Assembly: GCA_018350325.1 (NCBI GenBank)
Contig: JAEVLN010000023.1
Location: forward strand, 41,001-105,000
Direction of reading: 5' to 3'
DNA: 64,000 bases
Source of the DNA: Globodera rostochiensis
Taxonomy: Eukaryota; Nematoda; Chromadorea; Rhabditida; Heteroderidae
Part shown: positions 11,267 through 23,570 of the stretch, piece after piece
How positions within the stretch are numbered: the first letter of the stretch is position 1
How the letters are laid out: every line of letters begins with the position of its first letter
Notes under the pieces: generated by a model
What the model saw: the letters and a program-made list of their open reading frames with translations, nothing else
Database searches by the model: none
What the model was told of the DNA's origin: nothing
Made by a program: the position numbers and the translations under genes

Positions 11267-12100
11267 CAGCGCATTCATTTCAAATAATTTGATCGAAATA
11301 AAACATTTAAAACGGTAAATGGAATAAATTTGGGATTAGGGGAGTTTTAAAATTCATTACTAAAATATATTTTAATTAATTTATATATATTTCAACCAGA
11401 AAAAGCGACGTGACGATTTTTTAAGCCTTTAATTTAGTGGTTGTTCGAACAAAATAATTAACTAGCATATTTAGCACCACTTTGAACCCATTTTTAGCAA
11501 ATTTGGTTGAAAAAGGAAGCAATTATAGGTTTTGCATTTAAGAAATTTAGCAAAAATGCAAATTTAGAATTCTGCCAAGGGGAATTTTTTTTTTGTTAAG
11601 ATTTAACGAATTTGTTAAGAAGCGCTGCAAAAAACGTGGCACTCAACCCCAAAACGGGGCGAAACGTGGCAAATCCGTGGAAAATTGCGCGTTTCCGGGG
11701 AAAATAACAGCGCTGACTTCAACTTTCTGAAAGTGTAGTTTAATTACCTAATTAGGGCCCCGTATTTATAAACACTAAAAATGGCAAAAATATTCATTTA
11801 AACAATTTTTTTGCCAAAATCCTCAAAATATGCAAAATTTCGTTTTTATTCCATTTTTGTTAACAATTTTTAATCATAAAAGGCTCTCCTAAATATGCAT
11901 TTTAAAAAGGGTCAAAAAAGAAAAAGACCAAATAACAACAAACAGCACCTTTTTTGAGCTAATTTAATTGAAATTAATTGGACTAAAAATATGCAAATGC
12001 ATATAAAACCGGGCCCGATTAAATTAAACTACACAAAAATGTGAAAAATCATTTTATTTAATTTTTGAAAAGAATTCACAAAAAGCAAAACAAAATTAAA
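11267..12100. other. Upstream region of the Srt-like receptor
   Basis: AT-rich and without a gene. 11735-12030 carries wording found elsewhere (gggccccgtatttataaacac, aaatatgcaaatgcat), so part is likely repeat. The promoter of the receptor should be here, but no specific site can be named. Confidence 0.4.
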
Positions 12101-14861
12101 ATGGAATTGCTCTTCTTCAACCCGGACGAGTACGAGCGTTTGTACAATTGCAGCTCCTACGAGATTGACCAAGTTCCATTGTCAAAACGACAAAATATTC
12201 CATTTGGAGTCGCATTCCTTTCAATTAGCATCATTTGTGAGGTGAAAATTTGAATAAATTAAAATAACATTTAAATTGTTTATGAATATTTAAGGTCCTG
12301 TACGTGCCATGTATGATCGCCATTCGAAAGCACATGGACAGCACTTGCTTTAAAGTACTACACTCGGATAAAAAAATGTTTAAAAATGATTATTAAAAAT
12401 AAATAAAAATAATCATTTTTTATTTGCACCAAAATGACCAAAATATTCAATTTTATCTTTTTTTTTTTGCCAAAATATGTTCCAAAATACTCAATAAAAT
12501 ATGCTTTTTGTTAAAGAATTTTGATAAGAAAATGCATTTGTTTAAACTTTAAAGTTTATGTTCTACATCGCCATAGCAGACATGTTGTGCCTGCTGGTAT
12601 GTGGCATTGTGACCGGTTATTTGGCCATCATTGGGGCTGTGTTTTGTACGGCACCGACATTCATTTACATTTCCGGTGCTTTTGCACTCGGTAAATTTGT
12701 TTGTTGTTGTTAATTATGCCTAAAGCCGACGAGATTTTTAAGCGGACAAGAAAAGCCTAAATATAGCGTAAATTTGGGTAAAGGAAATATGCTAAATAAA
12801 TAATTTTCAATTTATTAAAGTTTGCTCAAAAGTAATTGGCACTCAATTAATCAATTGTAAAATGAAGCTAAAATTTCCCCAAAATTAAATTCCAAAAATG
12901 TTTAAAACCCCCAAAAGTGCCAAAATTTTAGCCCTTTGGGTCACCGAGACAACGGCGGAAATGTTTTTGGCGTTCAACCGTTGCGTGGAGTTGAGCTCCA
13001 GCCGGCTGGCCGATTTTCTCTTTGGCGGCAAACGCATTTACTTGTGGATGGTGATGGCCACACTGTACGGCATGTACATTGTGCTGTTCACAAAGCCGTT
13101 GATCTTCAACGGCATCTACATCACCTGGTTCCAGAATCCGCACGTCGGCTACATCGACAGTTTTGAGGACACCGTTAGTTTTTGTATACATTTGAAGATG
13201 TTTTCTAACAATTTTAAAAGTTCCAATGTTTTGCCGACGAAATAGTAGAGCCCGGACTTGGACCGAGAACCAAAATCTCATAACTCGTAATAAACTTATA
13301 CGATTGTGATTTGTTCGAGAATCACTAAGAAATCCCGAAAAATCTTGGCAATTAGTCGATCAAGATTTCGATCGAAATCGTCCGGGCTCTGTTTTTTAGT
13401 CGGAACTTTTTTAAGGCATTTTTTAAGCAAATTTTTGACAATTATTAATAATTAAGTGATGTTGCAAGGTCATAAAATTTTCAATTCGCTATACTCCCCA
13501 GTAAAAGTGCTAGAACACTATTCTGATCACCAATTTTGAATCCATATAATTTATTAACAGTAAACAAAGTTATATTTAATTATTTAATTTTTCTAAATTA
13601 AATATAATAAATGCCATTTTGGTACTACTCTAGTACTACTGTATTTATTTATTTTAAAATAATTTTGTACAGTATCGCAACAGTCTGCAGTCCATTCAAA
13701 ATTTGATTGTTACCTCGGTGCTGCCTGGCATTTACCTACTGTTTGCACTGATTCTGTTCGTCAAAGGTCGCAAGATTAGCACCGGAGCTGGTCCAGACGC
13801 TTCATCGGTCAACCAAAAATCGGTTTGAATAATAATTAATTGTTTATATTTATTTTTACTTATTCAGATTTTTATCCAAATTTTACTGATCAGTTGCGTG
13901 AATGCGATTGCGGCTGCGATTTATTTGTCCATGAATTTGGTGCCACTTAGCAAATTGCTGATTCTTGTCGGACAATTCTGTTGGATTATGGATCATGGTG
14001 AGAAGCTTTGATATTGGAGGGCCAAGAATCTCGGTGCCGGAAAGAAAGGCTCCTTCCCCTGGGGAAGGTTCCTTCAAAGTAGAGCCCCGACTTGAGGACC
14101 GGTCAAGATTTTGATCGAGAATTTCGAAAAATATTTCGGGAAAATTCATTGATCGAGATTTCGATCGAATCTTAAAAATAATTCGTTAACATTTCGTCGA
14201 TCGAGAATCTCGATCGCCCGGGCTCTTGTTTAAACTAGAGCCCGGCGGGAACGGAATTCCCGCGGGAAAAGTACGGGAATCCCGGTCCCGTAGTCTTTTT
14301 CCCGTTCCCGTTCATTTTTCTTGGCGAAATGTTCAAAAATTTAACAATTTTGGACCAATTTTCATTAGAAAAATTAGATAAGCAGTGATCGGAGTGAGTT
14401 TCCATCTTACTCCCGACCATTGGTCTTTCTTCCTCATAGATTCGAGCCTTTCCACGGGGGTACGACAGTCCAATACAATCAATCACTGATAGTGAGAGGA
14501 AGATGTGATCGATTGATGACCGGGGCACAGCATAAAATCATTAATTGTTTTTATGATGCATTAAAATGATGTTTTGTTTTTTTAAATAAATTTCTAAAAA
14601 GGTATTCCGCCCATCATCTACTTGCTGTTTAACAAAACTGTTCGTCGAGACGTGCTCGTCATGTTCGTCCGTCCAATTGGCATGGTCTTTCCGTGCGTTA
14701 CGCTCCCCTCGGGCGATAAAACGAGCATTATTCGTACGCTGGAGACGAACCGTGTGACGGCCACCAGCAAAAGCATTCGCACGATTATGTCGCAAGCGAA
14801 TCGCATGAAACCACTCGCAACAATTGAGCCATGTGCAACAAAATGGATCCAAAAGTGTTGA
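12101..14861 (+). CDS. Seven-transmembrane chemoreceptor, Srt-like (nematode serpentine receptor)
   Basis: Seven exons: 12101-12241, 12295-12354, 12555-12690, 12932-13173, 13673-13822, 13868-13997 and 14602-14861. All have GT-AG junctions and consistent phases, 1119 nt in total, giving 372 residues with stop TGA. The protein begins MELLFFNPDEYERLYNCSSY. Hydrophobic segments include PFGVAFLSISIICEVLYVPC, FYIAIADMLCLLVCGIVTG, a TM3 ending AFNRCVELSS, LWMVMATLYGMYIVLF, VTSVLPGIYLLFALILFVKG, LLISCVNAIAAAIYL and PPIIYLLFNKTVRRD. The N-terminal CSSY, the YVPC in TM1, the CTAP before TM3 and FNGIYITWF after TM4 are hallmarks of the Srt family as I know it. Such receptors sit in sensory cilia and detect odorants. 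Introns 4 and 6 contain small TAGAGCC elements. Appears intact; ligand unknown. Confidence 0.87.
13246..13390. mobile_element. Small TAGAGCCC inverted-repeat element in receptor intron 4
   Basis: Ends are TAGAGCCCGGAC and GTCCGGGCTCT, with AT-rich sequence and TCGATC/GATCGA motifs between. No clear target duplication. Related copies: 14080-14226 in intron 6, and a fragment at 29172-29270 in SPRY gene 2. Confidence 0.7.
14080..14300. mobile_element. Two abutting TAGAGCC-type elements in receptor intron 6
   Basis: The first copy runs 14080-14226 (TAGAGCCCCGACTTGAGGACC to CGATCGCCCGGGCTCT). Nine bases later a second type starts at 14236 (TAGAGCCCGGCGGGAACGGAATTCCCGCGGG). The second type recurs at 50464 and 56206 with the same GGGAACGGGATTCCCG palindrome. 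The right end of the second copy is not clear; it may extend to about 14525. Confidence 0.6.
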
Positions 14862-17100
14862 GATGATTAACAGAATGCTACAAATGACCAATTACAGTAA
14901 CAATAATTCCATTGCATTTACACCAGAGCTTCGATATCTGATGCTTTAGCAACTAAGTCAAACAAACAATTAGGCACACCCACTCTCTCAACTTTTTTAA
15001 ACAAAAATTTGAAGAAAATTCAAAAAAGTATGAGAAAATGCTTGAAAATGACTAATTTGGCCATCTTTCTAAAGATTTATTCAAAATTTAAACGAGAATT
15101 TTTCAAAAAACTCCAAAATCTCAAACAAGGACGAAAAAGACGCGCCCCTCCCTTAATCCGGCTTTTATTATTTAAAAAGTCGTTGTTTCCATAATTTTTA
15201 AAAATTTTAAAAAGCGATTCAAAAATAGACAAAATTTTAAAAAATTTTCGAAAAGCCCTATAAGCACCAACCTTTGAAACCGAGGAACCGCCAAAATTGT
15301 GACCGGAACCGGTTCCGGTATAGTTTTATTGCGTAATGAATTAAATTGGATTAATTTTTGAAACCAACGCCTTAATTTACCCAACAAAGCAACTAGACGT
15401 CTTCGGGCATGCATGACAAAGCTAACTTGCCGTTCTCTAGCCAGTTTGTGTTGCTGATACCTTCAGCAGCACCATTCCGTGTACTCGCTCCGCGCGCTTC
15501 GCGCGCCCGCATTTTCCCCTTTTAGACACTTTGTCCATTTTTTCGACATTTTGTCTTAAGTGAGAAACAACAAATTCCAAGCTCGCCCCAACTCTCCCCC
15601 ACACTTCCGGCCCTCCCCCAGCCATTAGACACTGTCACATAACTTGTCGACATCGGCCTATTTCCTTATATAAGGATAAAGACTTCGAAATACAAAGCAA
15701 CACAATTTTAAAAATTGTCAAAAGCAAAGTTCAATTCAATCGAATTTTGGAGTATGGAACTTATAAATTCGATTTGGCATTTTAAATTCAAAATTGAAAA
15801 ATCCATTGTATGTACTACCAGTATATCAGAAAAATCCTCTTTTGGAATATCCACTTTCGAGAACTACACGTATTCCTAAATTTTTCCAAAAAACATTCTT
15901 TTTAATCATAAATTTATTCAATTATCTTTGCACTCTGTTTGAACCGATTGACGGGATTTTAGATTATAAAATAAAATAAGGGAGTTTTTAAAGTGAGGGT
16001 TGCTGGATTTTTAGCCGAATAGTCCTTATTAAGCGTTTGCTATTTCAATTCAAATGTGAAAGATGAGCAAAAAACTTTGAATTTATTTATGTAAGAAATG
16101 TCATGCAAATTGAACTTGTTCAAATTCAAATAAGCTCAACCAACAAAAATGCCATTTTGTAACTAAAAGGAGCATCTCTTTCATCATAAATTTATTGAGA
16201 ATTATATTTGAATAGGTCAATTTTGTTCTTTGGACTTTCTCTGATTAAAAAAGACATTGTGCGGGGGTTGAAGATGAAGATGAACCTGACCCAAACATCG
16301 GCCGTCCTGCTCCGTCCACTCGCCCATTCTCCTGCACCAATCGCCATTTTTGGGGTCAGCGTTTTGCCCCTAACAAATTCAAATAAATGCAAAAAGAGAC
16401 ATTTTCTGAATGTTCCGATGGATCTTTTTTGTGTACAAATGTCAGAAAATGCTAAAAGGGTCGTCCATCACCAGCAGCAGCAGCGGAAGATTTGGCATTT
16501 AAAAGATGTGAAACATTTTCCATTTCTCCATTTATTCATTCATTTTGAGTGTAATGAATACGACGAATACAACACAAATGTTCTCCATTAGCAATTGACC
16601 TATTTATGTAATATCAAGTGTTCCAAAGTCCTCAAGTCCCGTGTAAAAACCCTTACACGGGCGGAATTTGCCGTTACTCGATCACCTTCCAAATACAAAG
16701 CAACACAATTTGAACATTGTCAAGAGCAAAGTTCAATCGAATTTTGGAGTTATTGAACTTATAATTTGGAATGTCCAATTTCGAGAACTACACGTATTCC
16801 GAAATTTTCCAAAAAACATTAACTCTTACTTTTTAGGCTTCCTTTTTTCTCTGCTCTCTTATGCACTACGCGATCTCACTTTTTTACATTTCTCTATTTA
16901 CTACTCTGGGTAACGAGTTGGGGTTCGTCTGAATTTGTTTGAACGTCTGTTTTTTAAATTAAATTTTTTCCTAAATTTTATTTGTTGTTTTCAACATCAC
17001 TATCAGCAGCGGAAGATTTGTCATTTAAAGATGCGAAACATTTTCCATTTTTCTCCATTCATTCATTCATTTATGAATAATGAATGCTCTCCATGAGCAG
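14862..17100. repeat. Gene-free region with internal duplication
   Basis: No gene is supported. 15690-15900 and 16690-16820 are direct copies (aatacaaagcaacacaatt, then gagaactacacgtattcc), about 1 kb apart. 16140-16440 is one of three copies of the ggggtcagcgttttgcccctaa repeat, here with only 5 G at 16263-16267 where other copies have 14-17. A perfect 9-bp hairpin (CCCGTGTAA aaaccc TTACACGGG) lies at about 16637-16660. 15430-15640 is unusually GC-rich but has no recognisable product. Confidence 0.6.
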
Positions 17101-18223
17101 TAGAGCTGTTCGAGATTTGAAATTTACCGAGAATCGAGAACCGAGACCGAGAAATGACCCCGAGACTCGAGACCGAGAACGAGACACAAAAAAACCGAGA
17201 AATTTCTCGACTCGGGAACCGAGAATCGAGAAATTACAAACTTTTTTTTCGAAATTCACTAAAAAATATTGATTTTAAGCTCCACAAATAAATAATTTTA
17301 CACTCAGGGATGCCAACTGCCTTGGTACTAATTTCGGCGTACTGATTCTGTACTGATTTTTAGGATAATTCGTAATTTTTGGACCAATTTTCTTTAGCCG
17401 CATTCATAAAATTTTGGTTGCAAATCTGTTAACAAATTGAGTAGAAAATTCAAAATTTGCCAGCAAATCTTACCAACCATTTGCGGCAAATTTTGAATTT
17501 CATTTTTATTTCTGGAACGATTTTTGCCCGATATCCAGTCCATCGGAACCGCCGGAGAAAAGAATTTTTTAAAAAAAGTTCAATTTAGGAGAGGGGTTTT
17601 TAATGCATCTTTATAATTTTCAAAAAATGCAAATTTTTTTGCAAATTCTGCTTTATTTAGGTGGGGGGAGGGAGGGGTCGGCGGTGCCGATAGGCGCCGT
17701 CGAGAAAATTTTGAATTTTTGTCTCAATTTGTTAAAAGATTTGCAACGAAAATTTTTAAAATGCGGAAATATTTTTAAAGCTTTTTAGGGATAGTAAGGA
17801 GGGGTCGGGTGGCTCCGATAGGTGCGCCGTGTACTTAAAATTGCAAAAAAAAAACCATACTTTTTTATAAATTTTGTTAGAATAAAAAGGAGTAATTAAT
17901 AATTAAAAGAATAAAATGTATTTCACTCGGGGAGAATAGAAACTCCGATAGATATAAATTAGTCAGTACTTAACCACTGAACCACACGGGCATTGGGTCA
18001 GGGTTTTGTGCATAGATATTAAATTAAAGATATCTAAATTTGTCATTGTGTATTTTTCAAACTTTCAAGCCCGTAATTCTTTAATGATTTCTCACCAAAA
18101 AGGCCATCTTTACCAGTGCAAAAAAGTCTCGTTTTCCGAGACTAAAAATCCGAGACCGAGACCCAAAAAAACCGAGAAATTTCTCGACTCGAGAACCGAG
18201 ACCGAGAATCTCGAACAGCTCTA
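17101..18223. mobile_element. hAT-like element, TAGAGCTGTTCGAG family, 8-bp target duplication
   Basis: A 1123-bp element bounded by perfect 17-bp inverted ends (TAGAGCTGTTCGAGATT) and flanked by ATGAGCAG at 17093-17100 and 18224-18231. Subterminal sequence is made of GAGACCGAGAA-type repeats in both orientations. The interior carries the GGCGGTGCC-GATA-GGCGCCG hairpin repeat (17678-17702, variant at 17815-17835) and a tRNA-like relic near 17930-17985. No transposase. A right-end fragment of the same family ends near 57845. Confidence 0.9.
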
Positions 18224-18445
18224 ATGAGCAGTGACTAGTGGCTAAGGCATATATTTTGTAACCAAATTTTGCTGACATGCTTTAAGTACTCCCTTCTTAC
18301 TTTTACCAAAATTTGGTGGCTTTTTGCATTGAAAAAACTGTTTTTGAGCTCCACATTTAAACGCATGTTTTCGAGGGTTAAAATATGCACTTTTTTCAGA
18401 AAATTTTCGATGACAGGCTCTAAAACATTTGGTAACAAAAAACAA

Positions 18446-19999
18446 ATGTCGGACAATCCGAAGAAAGTGGGGAAACGGCTGAAAAAAATGTGAGTTTTTT
18501 TATTTGAAAAGCGAAAGGAAGCCGGGAAAATAAATCATATCACCAAAAATGCCGAAATATGCAACAAAAATGGCGCTTTTACTGGACTAATTGCTAATAC
18601 TAATTTTTCCTTCTTTAAAAGTATTCGTTCGTGCAATTTTAATTAAATTAAAGGAAAAATCGCCATATAGGCTATCTGAAAAAAAATCCGGAAACCCTGT
18701 TGTAAAAACTTTTCCCGCCATAACGAGAAAATTTTGAGTTTTTTTACCAATTAAAAAAAAAGAATTGTCTATTTGCAGATCCAATTAACTCATTTTAACC
18801 CGAATTTTCAGTTTCGTTTGCGACGACGTTTTGTTCGAAGTCTTTAAATCCTGTGGGCATTTTGTGCTCGGACTGAAAGTGGCGCTTCTCAGCGATCGAT
18901 TTGACTTTTTGGTGGACGCGCATTTCAATTCGATGGAATGGTCGTTGGGCAATTTGGAAATTCGTTGCGCAGTCAAAGGAAATGGCGCTGAAATTGTCAA
19001 ACTCGTTGACGATGAAGTCGAGCGTTTGCTGCCAATTCCGCAAGAGCCGCTTCCTGCCAATGTTATCGGGTTTGAACGCCTTAAAATAAGGTCATTGTCG
19101 GTTTAAAGTTCTTTTAAAACCGTTCAAAATTTTTTCACAAATGTTTTATTTCTTATTTTTAGTTACATGGACCAAAGTGTCATCGAATTTCTCCAACGCA
19201 TTCGTCCCAAAGAGTCCAATCTTTGGATTGGATCAACCCCCATCCAAAACCGCAGCTGGAAAATCATTTTGAAACATATTTGGCCTTTGATCAATGACAA
19301 CATTTGCGGATTTGACTTGCTTCCCTTCAAACTTGACCGTTTGCGCCGTTTCTCTCCAACTGTTCTCGGCGATTGCCCAAAGCTACGAATGATTAGATCA
19401 TTTGGTCTTTCTCCCGAATTTCCGGCCAACGATAGTGCCAGCGCTTCTTCTGGCCAAGCAGTGGCCAAATGGTTGCATACGGCCCGCGGAGATGGGCTGC
19501 CGAAGGTGTTGAAATGCCGATTTTGTTCGGAAAGAATGGAAGGACTTAAAAGGGTTTGTTTTTAAATTTGTTTTGAATTTTAAATTCCTTTATTCCTCTT
19601 AAGGAATTTATCAATTCGACCTATTCGGTCAATTTCATCGTCTGTCTTTGGAATTGCTCTGCGGGCATTGTTGAGCCATTTGAATTGAAAAGCAATTTTA
19701 CGGGGGAACGATTGGAGTTGCGACGCTTTGACAAAACGAAATGGCTTTTGGTTCGCTGTCCGATTGAGCGCGATGAGAAGAAATGGGCCAAGTGGGAAAA
19801 GGAGGCGGCTGAGTGGGATTGCCATCGGCAGTGGAATCGCGTAATTATTGACTCATTGGACAGTCGCACCGGCGACGGGTAAGGGCAAATTAATTGTTGG
19901 AATCGTTTTCCCTCCCCATATTTTATTTCTTACAAATCAAATTTCAGAATGCTGGACACCAACGAAGGCCCGAGTGAGCCCAAAAAGATAAAGAACTGA
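18446..19999 (+). CDS. F-box-like family protein, copy 3 (open frame)
   Basis: Five exons: 18446-18489 ([14 protein letters not shown]), 18812-19090, 19163-19553, 19604-19878 and 19948-19999. They sum to 1041 nt, or 346 residues, and end [11 protein letters not shown]. Residues 16-60 ([32 protein letters not shown]) resemble an F-box, expected to bind Skp1 and recruit a substrate to an SCF ubiquitin ligase. The C-terminal part has the family blocks [36 protein letters not shown] and [13 protein letters not shown], of unknown function. The intron 3 donor is a weak GTTTGT. No signal peptide or membrane segment. The gene and its flanks (about 18290-20210) are duplicated at 61640-63410, where the copy is broken. 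Expression cannot be judged. Confidence 0.8.
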
Positions 20000-20835
20000 G
20001 GACGATTCAAAATGAGAAAATTGACTAGATTTAAAAATCTAACTTAAAAGAAAACCAACATTGAAATTGTTGCTTTTTTTCAATGTGAATCATGTTTCCT
20101 GTGCTCTGAACGCACATTCCTAAAAAGCATCGGATAAACTGCAATGAACGCCCCATTCCAAAACGGTATAACTCATATCCAACCGCTTTGTCTCGAGGTA
20201 CCGACCGGCTGAGTCCCAGTGTAAAAGGAACACTTCAGTACAGGGAAAAACCCCGGTTTAAAAATGAAAGGCCGAGGCAGGCCTAAGCCACCCTGGCTTG
20301 AGGCTTGTTATGCTTATGCCTCTCGGCGTTCAACCCCACAAAGTCAGTACTTTTCAATTTAGCCCCCCCCCCCTTTTTAGCGCGAAAATTGGAGCTGAGT
20401 TGACCCTAATGGCTCTGATCTAACTGTGAAACATAGTGATTGGTACTTTTCGGTTGAATATTTTGACAGAACTGACGAATGAATAACTGAATGATTGATG
20501 CAACCATAACCAATTAAGACATTTTAAAAACCATTCGAAAGCTCAAGTAAAGTTGAAGCTATCGTTAAGCTAAGGCTTTACGTTGGGACAAATCTCAAAA
20601 AAGTTAAAGTCAAAAAACTTCAAAATAGCTTCAAATCTACGAAAGCCTCCGAATTTTTTACTCATTGGTGAATTGAAATCCTAAGGCAAGTGAAACTTTG
20701 TTTGATTAAATTCAAAAACAAAAATAAATGATAAAATGTTACATATTTCTGATCGATAAAGAAAAAATAAATCATAAACCGACGAAAACCCCCTTCCCTC
20801 AACAGCAAAACCATAAATCCCCTCGTTTTTCCTTT
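20000..20835. other. Spacer between F-box-like copy 3 and SPRY gene 1
   Basis: 20000-20210 is the 3-prime flank shared almost identically with 63190-63410; the match stops at ggctgagtc. 20270-20345 has degenerate AGGCCTAAGCC wording like the telomere-like hairpin at 6.2 kb. 20360-20375 is a C run. No gene. Confidence 0.6.
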
Positions 20836-23570
20836 CTAAATGCCATCGGCAATGTTGAATTTGAAATTCGGGCCAAAATTCGCTTCAATTCTGGCGCCAG
20901 GTTCATGAAGAGTAACACACGGAGACAAATCGGCGGCAAAATCGACACACAAACCGGCAGTGTCTGTAACAAACAAAAAAAAACAAAATAAATGCAAAAT
21001 ATTTTAAAGCCAAAACTATTAGGACTGAAATAAAATTTGATTTTAATATTTTTATTCTTTTTCTTTCTCACCCAAACGCTGTCCATTCTTTGTGTAAATG
21101 ATTTGGCGCGTTGCCAAATCCACGCCGCATCCGATGACGTCACCGACACCAAACGGAGGCTTTCCCCCAATGTAACGATGTCCACCATCGATGGGGAGGG
21201 AACATCCCCCGTGACCCCAAAATCTGCCAAAGCTTCCGCCGTATGCGTAAGTGCTTCCGTAAAGACCAACCCATCTGTCCAATGGCATTTGTTTGTGCCC
21301 AAGTCCAATGTGAATACCGCTAAATATGTCTAATTTTTTTTAAAGTAAAATGGAATTTTAAAGCTCAATTATTTATTTATTTACACTTACTATTTTTGCA
21401 CTAATATTTTCACTTCGTAGTAGAAAATGCCCAATTTTCCTTTTGGAATTGGCTGTTTAGCGAGCACAGAGCGTTGCCCTGAAAAGAAAAAGTTACATTA
21501 AACATTAAAAATTTTTAACTTTTTCATAAACATTTTAATCAAATCACTTTAACAGAATTAATTACCCCCATTCTTTCCATTATGTTGAACAATCAATTGT
21601 TCGAGCCCAACGAGCATCAGGTCCTCGTGACATGCAGCGGAATCCCATCGATTTTGAAGGGTTAGCCCTAAGGAAATATTAATTTATTTTTAAAAAATTA
21701 AAGCTTAAACTAATTAAGAGAAAATAATTTCCTTAATTCTAAACAAAATTATATAACAAAATTACTAATTTCTCTCAACGTAGCAACTGTCTTCATGCCG
21801 CTAATGTTCGGTTGCTGTTTGTTCTGATACTCCTCCATCTTGATGACCTTTTCCTCCAGAGCTTTCTGATGTTCTTTCTGATACTCCTCCATCTTGATGA
21901 CCTTTTCCTCCAGAGCTTTCTGTTGTTCAATTTCAGCCAATTTTTTAGCATTCAACAATTTCTGCTCCTCCAATACGGCAACAACCATCGCTTGCAATTC
22001 ATCCATTTTGCGCAGGAGTTCTTCCTGATCATTCTTTTGTTTGTGTTCCAAGTCGCTGATCGTCGTTTGCAGTCGGGAAAAAAGATCAACTAAAGATGAA
22101 AATTAATTAAGTCGAGGTGCCAACACTAATTGAAACCCAACCATTTCCCTTTTGTGCTTCAGTCAACTCGTCGATGTTATGCTGCTGTTCTTCCTGATAT
22201 TGCTCCATCTTTGCATTCAGTTCTTCTTTCAGTTGGTTTATTCCCTTTAATTATTTAATATAAATTAATGTAAGGATAATCATTAATTAAAAATAGGAAT
22301 GGACACCGGTGCTGTACTGAAATTTTTCATTTTGGGACTGAAATTGGTCTTTTAAAAGTTGTGTAAGCTCAAACACAGTATTGACATCAGCCCATGCCTT
22401 TAAACCCACTTGATCAATCGTTGCAATCAGTGCTTTTTGATCAGCCTTTTGTTGCTCAGCATTCACCGTTTGTTTTTGCTCAATTCCATCAAGTCTGACC
22501 AGCAATGCCTTCTGATCACTTTGCATCAATAAAAACTGATCGGAAACTGAAACGGTGCAAAAACAAAAGTAGGTAGTAAATGGAGTTGGGCATAAGGGCG
22601 GGTCTTAAAGGCTAAATAGTCGAGAATTGCCTATAAAAAATGGATTACTAATTTAAAATACGGAAAAATTTTAACGGTTTGGTTTGTGTTCCAACTCGCC
22701 GACGGACAAGTGATCAGCTGCTGCTGACGGTGAATGTTTCAATTTTACACAACCAATCTCCGACTTTTAAGTCCTATTTTCGCAAAGAATAAGGGTCGTT
22801 TTAAATTGAAAAGCTTTTGGGGCAAAAAATCTTGCCAATTTTCTCCTTTTGGTTCTGTTGCTGCTTTAATTCCTCCATGTTCAGTTTCATCTCTGCTGTT
22901 GTCATGTCATTTTGAGCATTTAAAAGGTTCTGTTGTGCCAACTCGGCACAGAGTGCCTTCTGAACAACACGGCAAGGGAAAGATGTTTTTGTTAGAAAAT
23001 ATATTCACATTTTCAAGCTCGAGTTTGGCAACTCTTTTCCATTCCTCCATCTGTTCAAGCTGTTTACTGATCAATTCTTTCGTCTTCTTCATTTCCTCTT
23101 TGTACTGCTTCATGTCCTTCAACTCCTCCTTGACCTCCTTCAATTCCCCCTCCAATTGCTTCATGCCCTTCAACTCCTCCTTGTGCTGCTTCAATTCCAG
23201 TTCCATTTTCAACTCTTCTTCAATTACGTTTCGGCCATCGGCATCCCCAAATTCTGAAAAAGAATTTTTAAGTGATAAATGATTCTGAAGTCTTATTTTT
23301 CAAAATATAATTATTTGCTTCATTTTACCATTTCCATTTTGTGCCACCAAAGCAAAGCCGTCGCTTGAAGTTGACGAATTCATCGATTGTTGCCGTTCCA
23401 ATTGGGCAATTCGGGCACGCAAAAGACGCAATTCTTCAAATGGGTCCAAATTGGCGAAAGTTGGACATAAATGTTCTGTAAACATTGGCAATTTTAATAA
23501 ATAAATCGATTTTCTTACCCTGATCAGCGGTTATGTCCCCTTCATTGGTTGATTCGATAGAAATTGACAT
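20836..23570 (-). CDS. Coiled-coil plus SPRY-domain protein (RanBPM-like family), gene 1
   Basis: A many-exon gene. The first exon is 23570-23519 ([17 protein letters not shown]) and the second 23475-23329 ([15 protein letters not shown]). Several Glu/Lys/Gln-rich coiled-coil exons follow between 23254 and 21760 ([34 protein letters not shown]). The SPRY domain is spread over 21672-20836: [65 protein letters not shown], and the last exon [20 protein letters not shown], ending FNIADGI then TAG at 20836. SPRY domains bind peptides and often serve as recognition modules in ubiquitin ligases and RanBPM/CTLH complexes. Globodera secreted SPRYSEC effectors share this domain, but here no signal peptide is seen, so a cytosolic role is more likely. 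Exon edges between 22.6 and 23.0 kb are uncertain. Confidence 0.8.
21822..21930 (-). repeat. 54-base direct repeat inside the coiled coil
   Basis: Two nearly identical 54-base units in frame give the 18-residue repeat [14 protein letters not shown] plus four residues, twice in a row. This lengthens the coiled coil of SPRY gene 1 by whole turns without changing frame. Confidence 0.9.

Noticed and set aside
15430..15640. GC-rich stretch that might be a CpG-like promoter or small gene
   Set aside because: No start, splice or product signature; cannot be supported.
22734..23282. 182-codon plus-strand frame rich in Ser and Phe
   Set aside because: Antisense shadow of the Glu/Lys-rich coiled-coil exons of SPRY gene 1.
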